Origin: Euwallacea fornicatus
Taxonomy: Eukaryota; Arthropoda; Insecta; Coleoptera; Curculionidae
Length of the DNA stretch: 64,000 nt
Assembly (NCBI RefSeq): GCF_040115645.1
Contig: NC_089566.1
Coordinates: forward strand, 2,294,001 to 2,358,000
Direction: 5' to 3'
Shown here one piece after another: positions 25,165 through 37,307 of the stretch (positions are counted from its first letter, which is position 1; every line of letters begins with the position of its first letter). The position numbers were made by a program, and so were the translations under genes. Below the pieces are notes generated by a model. That model did not search any database. It was not told the DNA's origin and saw nothing but the letters and a program-made list of their open reading frames with translations.

Positions 25165-27203
25165 CACGGAGAACTATAGCTCTTAAGAGCCAATAGCCGG
25201 CGGTCATCTTTCCAGTGGATCCTAACATCTTTGCCCGGTTAACGTTTAATTTTACAGGAATCGTCTTGTCTAATAACAATCTACAACATTTCGTTCTTTA
25301 AGTATTAATTTTTTGGGTGAACTCACCGCATATGCCACAGCACGCATCCAGTTCTGTCTCGTAGCCTGCGTTTGGTTACTTGGTGAGGGCTCTCAGTGGC
25401 TTGAAAATTGTGATTGTTCTTGTTGAATAATCCATAGTGGCCAAAATGCGCCGCTTTTGTCTAAATAATGTCACATTTTATACTGAAGTTGCGGGTTTCT
25501 TAATACTGGTTTAAAAGCCCGTTTGGTCAATGCAACAGGAGTCGGATAGAGTCTGTTCCTTTTCATCCCTGAACAATACTCGCATAAAACGAGCGATACT
25601 TATTTCCTTTCGGGGCTCTTTAAATTGTCTTCCTTGTGGGAACTGTTCTCGATTTCGATGAATTTATTCTAGATTGTGCTCTAAGCTTATTATTCCGGAT
25701 CTGATGTTTCGATAATGCTTGTCCCGCGCTCCTTCAAAATATCCATGAATATCTTAGGTTCATTTCATGCTTTTCGAATAATCTTGCGCTAGCTTGCGGC
25801 CTATCAGGGCAAAGTCGCAAGTACTTGGCAGAGGCAAGATTGTTCTCCTATTACATTTAAATCAAACAATATCACGCATCTTTTCACTGGAACATTCGAA
25901 GATCATTGTAGATCAAAAGTTAGAACTGAATCTGACCGATGTGTTATTATTTTCGCGTTATTCAATACGCTCATGCACAGCGTTGGTTGGGTTCTGCGGC
26001 AAAGACGGCTCAACACCGACTTGGAAAAAAATTTAGTTTTTTTATATCAATCGCATTTTTCCTTCGTTTAAATCGAGCGAAGCTCAAGGGCTTGATACGC
26101 CACTGGTTCTTTTCAACTGCGTTAACTCAGGTTGGCCATAGACGATCAAAAAGTTGATGTCTCAGAACCAAAGAGCTCGCAAAGAGTTGTCCCAACAAGG
26201 ACTATGAAAATTTGAAAAATTCTTTGAATTCAGCCCGAATTGCAGACGCGAGCTTTCGCTAATGCCAACTCCATAACTTTTTCCATTTAACCATTTTCCT
26301 ATCTGTTATAGTGCTCGAGCATCCCACCCATGTAGGACTGATTTGGATCACACTGCATAGATTAAACAAGGGGTAGCTACATTTTGCCACTCTTGAAACA
26401 CTAGATCAATCGAGCTATTCATGTTGAATATACGATCCGGGTCGGTCCATTAATCCGAAAAACAACTTTTCAAAAATCATTCTGAATATTTTCAAAGTGG
26501 ACACTTAGCTAATTAACAATTTCAGCGTCGATAACTCAAAAACTCGTAGAGCAATTGGCTTAATTAAAGCTTCAAATTGATTATCTCAACGAGCGATAAG
26601 CCAGCGTTAACCTGTAGCTTCTCTTTCAGTATCTCGGAAACGAAGTCATTTTAATTTCTATTTTCGCGAATTGAAAATTTCTCAAAATGGAGCCGCGTTA
26701 AAATGTATTTCCGATGCTTCCGGCTCGGAAGAAGATATTTATGCAGCCTTCGTATGGTATTCCAGTTAATTGATATGAGCCAAAAACAACACCTCGCAAA
26801 TGTCGAAGGTGTGCTAAAATTCCCAAATCAGATATGTCAGATTTACAGATAATTTATCGTAATGGGTTATATTAGATGCTAATTCGATATTTATATAAAC
26901 TTTCAATATTTGCCATCTTCGGAAAAATCACACAGCTGGTACTGGATATTTATTTTCAACCTATGAGTTTTGCCATCCCAGGATTGTAGCCTTGAAAAGT
27001 GAGAGCTACAGCATGGTAATTGAAGACATCGGTACGGGTAAACGTATCATGTGACATTTAGAGATTTCGAGATAATTGAAAAAACGCGTTTCGTGCTAAA
27101 AATAGAACTTCTTTAATTTTTAAATAATTTCAAACGGTGCTACTACATACAGCGGATAAAATTAAACAGTTCTTGTGGTGTTTTCTAATACTAAATCATG
27201 CAG
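25165..27203. other. Intergenic, no recognised gene
   Basis: Overlapping frames at 25794-26157 show no recognisable domain. I see no paired repeats. Confidence 0.4.
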
Positions 27204-27391
27204 TACAGGGTGTCCAACGAATATGGGCCACTATCCGTATTTCGGAAACTATGACTGGGAAAAAGGTGAAACTTGGGTGTCACACTGAAGTGGGGGTGAT
27301 CTGTCGATTAAAAATATTTTCGCGAAAATACCGCTTCCGGTTATACCGGAGACGAATGTCAACTCGCTTATTTTACAGGGAACACCCTATA
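27204..27391. mobile_element. Possible short MITE, 188 bp
   Basis: TACAGGGTGTCC at 27204 pairs with GGAACACCCTATA ending at 27391. Only about 12 bp match, so the pairing may be chance between two fragments. Confidence 0.35.
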
Positions 27392-27615
27392 TATTATTAT
27401 AACAAATTTCGATTATTTGGAACATTGTGAACATTTTTCGTGTATAGTGTTCACGGTTCGCGAGATTTTTTGAATAAAAAAAAAAAAATTGGACTTTCAG
27501 CCATGAACGTATTTTCGAAAAATCGAAAGTGGCTAAGTATTTTGCATTGAAATTCGCGCTATTGCACAAAATGCCTCTTAGTCCTTGGATCGGTGAGTTG
27601 AATCAAGTTTCTTCA

Positions 27616-27906
27616 TACAGGGTAGCCAAAGAGAGAGTCCAAAATTGTTCAAGAATTGTAAAAAACTCAAATTTTTTAAATAGGAACCCCCAATTTTTTC
27701 AACTAATACATATTTAACACCAAAAATAAGTACTACTTTCAATCCAATCGTCTAGACATAAATCTAACCGTTTCCATTTTATAAAAAAAAAAAAGAAAAA
27801 AAAGAAAAAAAAAGAAAGAAAAAAAGAATAAAAAAGAAAGAAAAAAAAGAAAAGAAAACACTTTTCAATGTTCAGGAAAAAACCACAACCTATGGGCCAC
27901 ACTGTA
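27616..27906. mobile_element. Short MITE with internal A/G-rich run, 291 bp
   Basis: The left tip TACAGGGTAGCCAAAGAG and the reverse-complemented right tip TACAGTGTGGCCCATAGG are imperfect inverted repeats with TA at both ends. At 27782-27858 lies an almost pure A run broken by single G's. Confidence 0.45.
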
Positions 27907-29449
27907 TGTGTACCTGGTGTGGACGGTTTACGTTAAATAGTGGAGAGGCAGTTCCTGTTACGATTGTTGCTTCTAGAGTAATGGGATTCTTCAGCAGTGA
28001 ATTGCTTAACATGATTCAAAACGCAATTCAATACATCATCGTCCGCTTTCCGTTGACGGTTTTTATGATGCCGCCGCATCTCTGGTGCTACAGCGGAATG
28101 TCCAAATTTTACTATAATATGTGTCAGTTCTACTTTTTTTCTACCAATTCCGTATAAGGAACATAAAGCATTTCTACATACTTCTATAATTTGCTCGTCA
28201 CATGTCAGAAAATATTTAAATGTGATGTTTTTGATCATATTCCGCTGTGTCAATGACTGCGAGCTGGTTCAGTTTCGAGACTTGAACGCCGAGACATTTT
28301 TTTTATTGACATCTAGTTTGTAAAATTGTTTTAAAATTGCATATCTGGTCTCAATATTAAATTTCACAGTGCATTTGATGCGACAATTTTCCTTACAAAG
28401 TAATCCATTGTCGCCTTTTCATAACTTTCCCTTTTTTCAAAACATATTTTTCTCCCCTTTGTCTCGATACTGACGCTCTTTTTCGTTTCCAATTCTCAAG
28501 ATTGCACATTCTTGTTTTTTACAAATCTTAAGAAATACTTCGAATGTTTTATCTGCCTTGATATTTAATCCCGTTTCGATTTTTTTAAATTAATTGAATA
28601 AATTTTCACCTAATGACTCTCTGGCTCTATCTCCAATTGATTTGAACCATCACGATCGCAATTTTCGTTATAATTAGCACAATACTCGCTTTCCGATCGT
28701 CGCTACTTTGGACCAAACCGAAAACGAAGCGTTTGATCTTATTTCTAGTGGCTATAGAGGGTGTTGCAAATTAATAGGCCAGTCCGCCGACCATAAATTC
28801 CTTGAGCGAAAATTATTACACTTTCCTTATGCAACTTTTTTCTTTGGCGCTTTACACTCACGAAGCATGGTGTTGACGTTGCTAAAATAAATTAACGTTG
28901 TTAATAAATTCAGCATTTCTTGACATATTTTAATGAAATTTTGCATTGAGTTTGCACAGTTCAATGAGGCGCACTTTTCCTATAATGCGAATAACAAAGT
29001 TTGAGACCCGAGTGGGAAAAACGGGGGGGTCATGGACACGTTTCCCCCCCGATTTTTCCTGATCGCGTCAATGGTGAACGTGTTTAAGTTTTTTTTTTAA
29101 CAAAACGTTCATATAACTTAATTTTTCTCAAATTTTAATTTACCGTTTCGTTGAGAGCATAATCCAGCATGTTATCTCCCAGAACATGGCACCCATTTTT
29201 CTTTCGTATCGAGAATGTATCTCTAAAAACTCGATATATTGTCATAAGAGTATCTTAAATATCATGTTATGAGTTAAACAATCTTTCCCTTAGTATCTCT
29301 TCTAGGTTTTAATGGATTTTACGCAAGTTGAGTCGTTTTAGCAAGCGAACAACGATTTCGGAAAGTTAAAGGTAAATAATAATAACACAACTAAATGGCC
29401 CGAATGAATCTACGTAGAATGTTCAATATAATTGCAGAAATGCGAAAAT
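27907..29449. other. Intergenic, no recognised gene
   Basis: A 106-codon - strand frame at 27933-28253 and the overlapping + strand frame have no family resemblance I can name. A tip-like gagggtgttgcaaatt lies near 28757. Confidence 0.4.
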
Positions 29450-30170
29450 TGCGAAATATTTGTGATTTCACTTGAAATCATTCTGCACCTTCTTCGATTC
29501 TTTTTCGCGAAAATTGCTCATTTAGAATCGGAACCGCACTAAGGAGATCTTTCATAGTCGCCAAAAACAGAAATCTAGCGGATTCAGGTCTGTAGAACGA
29601 GCTGGCCACTGAATAAGCGCTGGTTTCCGGCCAATCCAGCGATTATTGAAGACCACGTTCAGATGGTTTCTGACGCATATTTGAAGACAAATCATCAAGT
29701 AAATCGACGAAGGAATTTCTTCAAAAAAATTGTTCAGCATTTGACCGTGGAGGTGTGAAAACCGGACCTTAGGGAAAATTGTCAACTATTCCTGCCCAGA
29801 CGTTTAAAGAAAAATTTACTCGATGACGTCTCTCTACGGCAGTTTTTCGATTATCTTCTGCCCATACATGGGTGTTGTGTGTATTCGTAAATCCATTGCG
29901 CGTAAATGGGGCTTCGTCCGAAAATCAAATAAATCTAAGAGATCTAACATCATGATTATTTCACTGGCGAAGCCAATTACGAAAAGTAACTCTTGTTGGA
30001 AAGTCTAGTGGTGGAAGAGCGTGGATTTTCTGAACATAACATGGGTACCATAAATTTTGCCCTAAGACTCTATGGACATCACTAAAACTAACGCGTGCAT
30101 CTTTGTTAATCCCATTTATTTCTGTAGGTATTAGTCGAGGATTTACAGCCGGGTTTGGTGCCGCCATTGA
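29450..30170 (-). pseudogene. Decayed mariner-type transposase
   Basis: Read on the - strand, the upstream part (30167-29961) contains VLGQNLWYPCYVQKIHALPP then LDFPTRVTFRNWL. This matches the linker before the catalytic domain in insect mariner-type transposases ('V..VL....L.PYH.Q.VQ.L...D...R..FC.W'). Next, in shifting frames, come NTHNTHVWAEDNRKT and FSLNVWAGIVDNFP, the block after the first catalytic residue. The 29785-29552 frame ends RWIGRKPALIQWPARSTDLN then PLDFCFWRL, the last catalytic motif. Stops and frame changes separate the blocks and the helix-turn-helix is not visible. I could not pair terminal repeats; a tip GCGCCCTGTA at about 30344 may be its 5' end. Confidence 0.72.
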
Positions 30171-33100
30171 AAGTAAGATTAGAAGTTGCTCTGCATATTT
30201 CTTAATAAAAAAAAGCTAATAATTGCCCTGACAACCTGTCTGATTGTCACACATGTAATTCGACGATAATAATGCAACGCACATTTCGCACAAAAATAAA
30301 CGATAGAGGCGTTCCCGATGTAAAAGAAAAACGAGCGCCCTGTATTGAGAGGAAATACGCTGGAATATCTTCGAAAAAGAGCGGCAAGTAAACTTGCACG
30401 AGTTAAAAAAATTTGGATAAAGGATCGTTTAGTTTAAAAAAAAATGAAACTGGTTCGCCATTGACGTACCCGAAAAAAAGTTGGTGGGGGGAAAAGTGCC
30501 TACGGCCTCCCATTATCCCTGCTCTGGGCGCCGTTTTGTTTACCCATATTATGGAAAATGGACGTTTGATCAAACCGTACATCACTGCAAAACTCCATTA
30601 AATTGTGTCAGGAGGCCTCGAAGTTGTTAACGAAATTAGTCGTTCGTAGCAACTTCGACACTCTCCGTTGTGAGCGTCAGCAGCCAATGGGAAAAACGGG
30701 CTTAAGGAAAGTCAAATTATTTTCGCTCGAGGAACCTGCAGTTAACGGATTGGCCCGCTCATTCGCGACACCCTGTACAACGTTGTTTACTTAATAAATT
30801 TTATTCTAAGCAATCTAGGTTGTCACTAAAAAATGTTAATTGTTTCTGATTCAAACTACACACTTCCAGTAAGTATTAGTAGGTAATTGCCACGTACCTC
30901 TAATGCCATGCTTTTAAGTTCTACCAGTACTTGGTTGTTGCTCACTGTAATTTTGCTGTTCCATCGTGTCTACAAACTTGTCAAGTGATTTCCTATTTGT
31001 TTTTGCTAAAATGTTTAGCAAATTAACGCACCGACTGAGTCTCTCACGCATAGCCTCAAATGCTAAACACATCACCAAAGCGCCAAGGGGGATAAGGAGA
31101 TTTATGAATTTTGAGTTAATAAAGTTGTCAGATAACGAAATTAGAACATGACACTTTTATTCACTAACATGTTTACGTTGTTAGTGTGACTTAGCACCTT
31201 CATCCATTCTGAAATTCCTCGATTTTAAAGGAAATATGAAATCGCTCGTTTCAGATTCGATCTGTTCGATTTCTGGTAAAAATCAATCATGTCCGTGAGT
31301 CGGCAGTCTTTACGTCCTCCTCTAATCTACCAACTGGAAGAGTCAAGTTCATCGGATCTATGACTCGTCCGCATCGTGCGGAAAGAAGTGTGGAATGGAA
31401 GATTTGACCTCCTCTTATCTACGCGAAAGTAGATCTGTTCTTTTGTGAAGACCACATGGCCGAGGGGGCAAATCAAAGGGCCTGCAGTATCGGTCCCTAA
31501 TTGTAGAGCGGTGGCGAAGTTCCCGATCTTCTGTGTAGTCAGTTCTTAAGGAACCTCGCTGGCGACGACGCCTCCTGACTGCAATTAATGAAGACAGAGT
31601 TGAGGTATCTCGAGTGAGACTATTTCTAAACCCCGCGTGTGTTACGATGTATGGCAGGAACGTCCGAAATGTCAAAGATTTTGCAAAAAACGCGACATCA
31701 CCCCCTCAACCGCTCACGTTTCCACCGGTAATTCTCCCTGTCGAGCTCTACCGAGTGAACGCTCAAGAAGAATTTCCGCTGATAAGCTACATAGCAAACC
31801 AAACGGGCCTGCGACCAGGCTGCTACAGGGGCAGATTTGGCAGAGAGCAAATGGATTTTTTTATGTGGTGATTAACTCCGTTCGGTAAATAAGCGAAAAT
31901 TTTCACTTTCTGCTTTATCTTGGCAACTCGGGAGCTAATCTCCCAAGAGGAAAACAGTGTCGACCTAAGCAACTTGAGCCTTCCCCAACAGTGTCGTTGT
32001 AGAGGCACACCGTAGGTGTGCGATATATGAGTATTATGAGTGAGACCTTCAGTTGTCGCGTCATTAACATCGAGTTCCGTGATAACTTTGTTTATTACCG
32101 TAACACCGCAAGTGCGTAGGGCAGCTCTTAGAAAACTAAACTAGTTGTTTTCCTGTTACTGCCACAGTCTGCGAAAAATACCATTCAATGCCACCCATAG
32201 AAATTCCTTATAATTACAGTTAAGACAGAATCGGACTTCGTGAATTCGAGCTTTAGCGAAGCGGCTACATGTGTAAGCTCTTGGCACGGCTTTTGATGAA
32301 TCAACCCGATTTAATTCCAGAATTAATTGAAAGGGAACAGGCAAAGTAACAGCAATATTCGCTGTAGCTTGTACAAACTCTTGCCAAGTCTAGACGATTA
32401 ATTTACCTGCCCAAACATAAATCAAATCAATTTTTCGATGTAAATGTAAGATAAATAACGGTAACATTAAAGAGAATTTACATCTTTAAATGTTTTGAAG
32501 GATATTGCTCGTGTTTGTGTTCGTCTAACTAACTCCAGTTTCAAATTGATACACTGCGGGGACTGGCAATCTCGATTGGAGATGCGATAGAGCGTTTTCT
32601 GTTTACATATACAAATTTAATACATACTTATGCAAATGCAATATATATATTGGATCTACTCAGTGTCGTCCACGAAACTAACTCTTCTGTTAGGAAATCT
32701 TCGGAGTACTGCTCATCCAGTGCTTCCAATCAAAGGACCGTTGGGCGCATATCCCGACTCTCTGTTCTGGACCTGGCAAAGCCCCTCTCACTTAGCTTTA
32801 ATGCTAAAGTCCTGACATGAATTTTTGTCGGTCGTCTGTTCTTTCAACAACGTACCAAAGATTTATTTATTAGGTACCAATTTCTTCTGGTAATTTACTT
32901 TAATCAACCATATTAAAACCATTTAACCGGAGCAAATTATTTTATTGTTACATTTCGGTCGGGTCAACGTTTAGGACACATTCAAAACACCTATAACGAG
33001 GTCATAAACCTGACGCTTTGAGTGGAAGAAATTCGTAAACCAATTACTGAAATGCCATATAGAGAGCAGTGCGTAATGCAGAATTCCAAGTAAGTATACG

Positions 33101-34978
33101 GGGTGATTCGCGTAGTCCGTTCGTCGGAATATTTTCAGAAACTGAAAAAGACAACCTTCTCAAATCTGGTAGGCATCGGCTCACTAGGTCGTATTTAATT
33201 TTATGGAAATAGTTTTTACTAGTACAGAGTTGCCAATTTCGAACTCCAACTATCACCAATGCCAACATCGAAAATTCAAATGAGACCCCTAGTATATTTA
33301 GACATTTTTCACGATTCCTGGCAAATCTGCAACATCCGGTAGTTGTGCAACACTTAAACAGAATTTTCGCTGTTATAACTTATTTAAAGCTTAATTTGAT
33401 CAATTTGGTCGATTTGTGTTCATTTCGCTTTGATCATATGGTCTCAGAGCAAAATAATCGTTTTGGACAGTTTTAACTTATTTAAATCCTAATTTCATCA
33501 GGTTGGTCGATTTCTCTTTGATCATAAGGTTTCACAAGAATATCGTCGTTTCCGACAGTTTTGGTTCGTTTACAATTTTCCCCGCTTGAACTTCAGTAAA
33601 ACCCCGTTTGATAGATCTGGTTGCCTCTTGAACGCCTCGAAACGAAACCGCCAAAGATGTCGCAATGCGCAGGCTCTTTCGTTTGAAATTTCGATTAACG
33701 GCACATGTAAGCCTCATAAGTATGGGAGAAATTTTATGAATTTTATCGTACAAAGTATTTTTTTAGAATTATTTTTGAATTGCTCGTAATTTCTTTAAAT
33801 CCTGCATGTGCATTCTTCGTTGCGCGTTACAAGACTCCAGTGGCCTACAACACTTGTACACCAGCAGCCAAGTGCCGCATCGCTCGTCGGAGACCAATGG
33901 GTTTTTTTTTTCATTAAACTCCATCTATAACATTTCGTTGGTAACTCGGCGGCACGTGTTTCTACCTATTGGCTTCATCATGCATGTGTTTCTAGTGAAT
34001 CGAAATTTAAAAATAAAATAATTTGTTCTGGCTAAATGGCTTTAATATGGCCGTATTAATATGCTGTTTATTACCAGGTTTTCAGATATACGAAACATGT
34101 GTGTGTATACCTATTTTGAGCGTAAATATTACGTTCAAATTTAGGACGAGCACACACCACACGGGCATATCAGTTATTGCGGCAAATCTACGGGGTGATA
34201 GCTGTTTTGCGGTCAGGTCGCCATGTATTTTTCCGATTTGTTTACCTGTCACAACAGCTGTTACCTGTATTACCTATTACCCTGTAGATTTTCAGCACCT
34301 CCATCGTATTGTGCGCGCAGGACATTTGCGAGCATATATTTATACGGGGCGTTCTGTTAATGCTGCGGAGCGGGTATATTTAAGAAACTGTAACTGGTGG
34401 GAGATCGAATTAAAAATGCTTCCATTGAATAACCCATCCAACATTAGGACGTGAAAGTGGGTTAATTTAATACATTTTGTTGGAAGCTTAATAGACTATT
34501 TTACAGCTGTCTGAAAAGTTAAACAAAAATTCAAGGGCATTTGCTCTAAAATAGCTCTTTTTTGAGGCACAGTTGATGGGAAAAAAATTCTCGGGCAATG
34601 GTACTGTCCCTAATAATCCTCGGTTACAGGGATTCAAAATCATTCAAAAAGACCTATGAAATCGTTAGTTTCGAATAGAATTGTCGACACTGCCACAACG
34701 AAAATATTCTTCTTAATCATATTTTCGGCGAAAATTTTTATTTCAAGCTTCGACCATTTAGACATTTAATGGCTGCCGGCGTCAAAGCTCGAAAATTATT
34801 AACAATATTATTGTAGTTTATGCTTTCAGCATATTTTGCATTTGTCCCACTGGGATTCCATCAATTTATCCTCGTTTTTTTCTCTCACATCCTGTGTATG
34901 TCAACCTTAATGCCTCACGTTATTCCAACATGCAACGCATTTAATTAATGACGATTCGTATCTAGTTCTGTTAGTTTA
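30171..34978. other. Intergenic, no recognised gene
   Basis: Frames of 60-143 codons occur (the longest at 34023-34454, + strand), none with a recognisable domain. Unpaired transposon tips are seen near 30344, 30775 (acaccctgtacaac) and 33100 (tatacggggtgattcg). The 31415-31888 region is more GC-rich and open on both strands, but I cannot assign it. Confidence 0.4.
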
Positions 34979-35865
34979 TACAGGGCGTTTCAGAATAGCG
35001 TGTCATAAATTTAAGGGATGATTCTAGGAGTGATTTTGAGAAAAAAGTTTATATGACCATGGGCCCGTTTTCGCTTTCTGTCTGAAATGCAGGGCGTTAA
35101 AATTTGCTATATATTTTTGAGCAAGTCCGGGCCTGTATTAAATATTTTTATCAAACTTGGTGGGCGTAAGTTAGGTGTAGAAACATATCTTTTAAAAGAA
35201 ATGCGAATTTTTAAATGCAAGCGGCGGCGCCCCCCGGGCAACGGCCCTGATTTTTTTTTTGAAAAGTACATTGCGCCGCTGCTTTTTCAAAAAATCAAAA
35301 TCGTTTTCTTAACGGAGGACACTTTCAGCGACTTATTTAATTTTTGTTCGTCCGAATGGTCGTCATAAATTGCTATAAATTAAGTTTCATTATAACTAAT
35401 TTGGTCGCTATTATAACATACAATGTTAACTAATCCGTTAATCCGTTTAAAAACGCTCGATGTTACGGAAAAATCTTAAGAAACCATTTTTTAACCGAAA
35501 CAACTAAAACGATTTTGATTTTTTGAAAAAGCAGCGGCGCAACATATTTTTCACAAAAGTGATCAGGGTCGTGGCCTTGGGGGCGCCGCTGCTTGCATTA
35601 AAAAATTCGTTTTTATTTCTTTCTCTCTTTTCTTCTTTCTTAGAAGATATGTGTCCACGCCTAATTACGCCCGCCAAGTGTGACAAAAATGTTCAATGCA
35701 GGTCCGGACTTACTGAAGAAATATTGCAAATTTTAACGCTCTGAATTTCAGACAGAAAACGAAAACGGACCTGGGTTCATATAAACCGTTTTTCTGAAAA
35801 TCACTTATTGTCTTGTTTGTCACAACCCCTTAAATTTATGACGTACTATTCTGACACACCCCGTA
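34979..35865. mobile_element. Foldback element, 887 bp, arms of about 350 bp
   Basis: It starts TACAGGGCGTTTCAGAATAG at 34979 and ends TGACACACCCCGTA at 35865. The arms match nearly to the middle: both hold a cataaatttaagg block, ctgaaat or ctgaaatt followed by cagggcgttaaaatttgc or agagcgttaaaatttgc, a ccgg.cctg stretch, and a GC-rich core gcagcggcgc/gcgccgctgc next to aaaatcaaaatcg. The centre is around 35430. It lies 1.3 kb upstream of the first recognised InR exon. The small frames inside it are arm sequence, not genes. Confidence 0.8.
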
Positions 35866-37106
35866 TAAAAATGGTGAAAACGCGATGGTTCGGTTAAAGT
35901 TTGATTTTTTTCATTTTTATGATTCTCTGAAGTGATTATACAGGGTAAAAATACCTATTAGTATTACTTCGATCAACAAATGAGTTACATCGCGCGCTAA
36001 CGAATTGTGGTTTTCGAAACTCCCAAAATGCACTTCATAGTTCCATTCCTCCTTGGAGGTGATCATTCTAGACTCCATTTGCACGCCCTCGTCAAATTGA
36101 GCGAAACGGAGAGCCACTTCTATTTATGAGCTATTTTTGTTGCCATTCACGTACGTAGTCAATTTTGACACCCCGTTGAACTTACGAGTGATTCCCGGAT
36201 TAGAGGCTCCGACAATGGAAAGATTCCGGATTTCAATTTGCAAAGTTTTCCGTCAAAAACGGCCGCTTCCATGGAAAATGCACTTTCCTTTCTGATTAAT
36301 TTTGTGATCCGAGAATACTTACTACAGTTGACAAGCGCTTATTAACCTAAATATATGTGTATGTATTCAACAATTAGCATAACGTCTAGAAATTTGAAAA
36401 TGCGTTAACAATTATTATTGTCATTTGCTTGTTAGAAGTTGTTACGGTAACGAAGTGCATAATTTAAGAATTTTATTTTTCCTTTCAAAAATTTTAACAT
36501 TTGTTATAGTTCCGTAAATTTGTTCAGCTCGTCCATTTCGCGACGGTTTTATGTGGAAATTTACGTGTTACGTTGGTTTTAAAAAATGAGCAGTATCACT
36601 TGATGTACCTGCAGTAGTTTTTCACTGGAACCACGGACTGAGAAATCAATGTTCCTCGAAAAGAGGCTTTCCCAAGGTAACTGATGCCATTGTACACGGT
36701 TTTTCATCAAAGCGCATTGAAATAATATCACAGAACACAAATCATTTTTAAACGTATCTAGTTTTTACCTTCCTCGTACACATTCCAGCACCATTGGGCA
36801 AAAAATATTTCCCGATCCCAAAATTGCAGATTTATCACCTTTAAGGACAGTTTCTGTGGTTGCTCGTGATTGCTAGTTGGTACTCGTCCATTCGTGATAA
36901 CTTTATTTTCAATATTGTCGTCATTTTTTTTATTTTTGTGTTCTAATGTATTCTTGTGAGTGAACGTGCGATTATGTGTCGGCAGCAAATAATAATTGGT
37001 AATTAGTAGTTTTTAGTGAAATTTACAACCCTCCTTCTACCCGCGACAAATCAGCATTCATATTTACGTTTGTCGCCACGTTAATTTGGTTCTTTTACTT
37101 TTTCAG
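35866..37106. other. Upstream flank or first intron of InR
   Basis: No coding exon is visible. A tip tacagggtaaaaatacc at about 35939 has no partner. The stretch ends in a strong 3' splice site (ttcttttactttttcag, ending 37106). Since that implies an upstream non-coding exon I cannot locate, much of this may be InR intron. Confidence 0.45.
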
Positions 37107-37307
37107 ATACGAATGATCTTTTATGGGAGCCACATTGCCCATCTTTCTCCGGGGGCCCCATGATCACCATCATGGCTCCGTTTACGCGAAGGGACACACG
37201 CTTGCGTGTTCTATTCGTGCTACTTTTTCACTTCTTTTTATTCTTGCCTATATCATTCTCAGTAGTTGATGGAGCTGAACTTTTACGACCTATCACCGAA
37301 GGTGGTG
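37107..37307 (+). CDS. InR: InR exon with 5'UTR end and signal peptide
   Basis: A 3' splice site (tttttcag) ends at 37106. The reading frame opens at ATG 37160, or the in-frame ATG at 37172, and encodes 49 residues: a basic start (APFTRRDTRLR), a hydrophobic core (VLFVLLFHFFLFLPISF) and GAELLRPITEGG, a classic signal peptide. The exon ends G|gtaagt at 37308. The leftover G joins TC at 41071 to give V50, at once followed by CKSIDIRN, the start of L1. This phase match is the main support. I chose 37160, but the second ATG would remove only four residues. Two earlier ATGs (37113, 37123) lie out of frame. Confidence 0.82.
37113..37163 (+). promoter_or_regulatory. InR: Upstream ORF overlapping the InR start codon
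   Basis: ATG at 37113 opens a 16-codon frame that ends in TGA at 37161-37163. The stop overlaps the InR ATG at 37160 as ATGA. A second upstream ATG at 37123 opens a longer overlapping frame that runs about 47 codons into the signal-peptide region in another frame. Such an arrangement usually lowers initiation at the main start or makes it depend on reinitiation. Confidence 0.5.

Noticed and set aside
31415..31888. Overlapping frames on both strands, arginine-rich on the - strand
   Set aside because: I tried to read them as a transposase or reverse transcriptase fragment and found no catalytic motif; the GC-richer composition alone can keep frames open.
34023..34454. 143-codon + strand frame
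   Set aside because: No domain, signal or splice context is recognised; several overlapping frames occur here and the composition looks non-coding.
35087..35744. Small frames at 34.98-35.87 kb on both strands
   Set aside because: They fall in the two arms of a foldback element and mirror one another.
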